Source: Thalassobius vesicularis (GTDB lineage: Bacteria; Pseudomonadota; Alphaproteobacteria; Rhodobacterales; Rhodobacteraceae). From it: a stretch of DNA of 64,000 bases. A program made the position numbers and the translations under genes. Every line of letters begins with the position of its first letter. The first letter of the stretch is position 1. The notes under the pieces were generated by a model that worked only from the letters and a program-made list of their open reading frames with translations, searched no databases and was not told where the DNA came from. Below, in pieces: positions 63,135-64,000 of this stretch. The DNA is taken from positions 186,001 through 250,000 of the forward strand of contig NZ_SSMD01000006.1 of NCBI RefSeq assembly GCF_004799325.1, given 5' to 3'.

Positions 63135-64000
63135 ATGGCTAAAAACATGATGGAGGAATTCGAAGCCCTCCTGCAAGAAAGCTTCGAAATTGACACCCCC
63201 CAAGAGGGTTCGGTTGTCAAAGGCAAGGTCATCGCGATCGAAGCGGGCCAGGCCATCATCGACGTCGGCTACAAAATGGAAGGCCGCGTTGATCTGAAAG
63301 AATTCGCAAACCCCGGCGAAGCCCCTGAAATCACCGTTGGCGACGAAGTCGAAGTCTTCCTGCGCGCGGCTGAAAACGCCCGTGGCGAAGCAGTCATCTC
63401 GCGCGAGATGGCCCGCCGCGAAGAGGCATGGGACCGCCTGGAGAAAGCCTACGCAAACGAAGAGCGCGTCGATGGCGCCATCTTCAACCGCGTCAAAGGC
63501 GGCTTCACCGTGGACTTGGGCGGCGCTGTTGCGTTCCTGCCCGGCAGCCAGGTTGACGTCCGCCCCGTGCGTGACGCTGGCCCGCTGATGGGTCTGAAGC
63601 AGCCCTTCCAGATCCTGAAAATGGACCGTCGCCGTGGCAACATCGTTGTGTCGCGTCGCGCCATCCTGGAAGAATCGCGCGCCGAACAGCGTGCCGAAGT
63701 CATCGGCAACCTGACCGAAGGCCAGACCGTGGACGGCGTCGTCAAGAACATCACCGAATACGGTGCGTTCGTTGACCTGGGCGGCGTTGACGGCCTGCTG
63801 CACGTCACCGACATGGCATGGCGCCGCGTGAACCACCCGTCCGAGATCCTGTCGATCGGCGAGACCGTCAAGGTCCAGGTCATCAAGATCAACAAAGACA
63901 CCCACCGCATCAGCCTGGGCATGAAGCAGCTGCAAGAAGATCCGTGGGATCTGGTTGCTGCCAAGTACCCGCTGAACTCGGTTCACAAGGGTCGCGTCAC
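63135..64000 (+). CDS. rpsA: 30S ribosomal protein S1 (cut by window edge)
   Basis: These are the first 288 codons of ribosomal protein S1, which binds mRNA during initiation; the rest lies beyond the window. The start is ATG 63135 (MAKNMMEEFEALL). The visible part holds S1 repeats 1 and 2 (GSVVKGKVIAIEAGQAIIDVG, GAIFNRVKGGFTVDLGG in parts) and repeat 3 with GVVKNITEYGAFVDLGGVDGLLHVTDMAW. The full protein is expected to have about six S1 domains and 550-560 residues. Preceded by a likely promoter and leader hairpin. Confidence 0.95.
   Translation, partial: MAKNMMEEFEALLQESFEIDTPQEGSVVKGKVIAIEAGQAIIDVGYKMEGRVDLKEFANPGEAPEITVGDEVEVFLRAAENARGEAVISREMARREEAWDRLEKAYANEERVDGAIFNRVKGGFTVDLGGAVAFLPGSQVDVRPVRDAGPLMGLKQPFQILKMDRRRGNIVVSRRAILEESRAEQRAEVIGNLTEGQTVDGVVKNITEYGAFVDLGGVDGLLHVTDMAWRRVNHPSEILSIGETVKVQVIKINKDTHRISLGMKQLQEDPWDLVAAKYPLNSVHKGRV

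Overview
The window is a GC-rich chromosomal stretch of an alphaproteobacterium, most likely a marine Rhodobacterales (Roseobacter-group) species. The basis is a SAM/SAH-type riboswitch before metK, an Irr-type Fur regulator divergent from fabA with fabB and fabI downstream, the aroA-cmk-rpsA order, a PtsP nitrogen-PTS enzyme I, a BKACE enzyme and a pob/pca protocatechuate operon. No rRNA, tRNA, CRISPR, prophage or insertion sequence was recognised. Both ends cut genes: thrC at the left edge and rpsA at the right edge.

Layout. 1-14.6 kb is housekeeping: thrC, an M16 peptidase, acetyltransferases, an FAD-linked 2-hydroxyacid dehydrogenase, a Sel1 protein, apt, mtnP, ptsP and lysC, plus a 39-residue reading frame with its own terminator. 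14.7-23.2 kb is a catabolic region: GST, BKACE, three acyl-CoA dehydrogenases, an SDR, AraC and GntR regulators and a DUF3237 protein. 23.2-26.5 kb is a molybdate uptake operon (modABC) headed by a short ModE-like regulator and an ArsR protein with the BigR/SqrR cysteine pair. 26.7-29.1 kb holds an alcohol dehydrogenase and a TetA-like exporter. 29.2-35.1 kb is the pobA-pcaDCHG-esterase-pcaB operon, converting 4-hydroxybenzoate through protocatechuate to beta-ketoadipate. 35.2-37.7 kb is a tight dehalogenase-hydrolase-dehydratase operon.

40.2-48.5 kb is the irr / fabA ... fabB-fabI unsaturated fatty acid locus. Between fabA and fabB lies about 5 kb carrying a LysR regulator and dabB-dabA, a candidate energy-coupled CO2-hydrating inorganic-carbon accumulator. 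49.7-56.4 kb holds miaB, a twin OmpA/lipoprotein pair sharing a domain, phoH, ybeY (with a perfect in-frame 54-bp tandem duplication), corC-like and lnt. 56.4-64 kb holds riboswitch-metK, queF, trmB, aroA, a small membrane protein, a GFA-domain frame that runs without a stop into cmk, an aldo/keto reductase and rpsA.

Gene ends are often marked by a dispersed palindromic element (two sequence versions, six places) that probably serves as a bidirectional terminator. Most operons use ATGA or TGATG stop-start overlaps, which suggests translational coupling. The most interesting points are the dabBA insertion in the fab locus, the GFA-Cmk continuous frame, the ybeY duplication, the shared-domain OmpA/lipoprotein pair, and the thiol-type ArsR regulator heading the molybdate operon.
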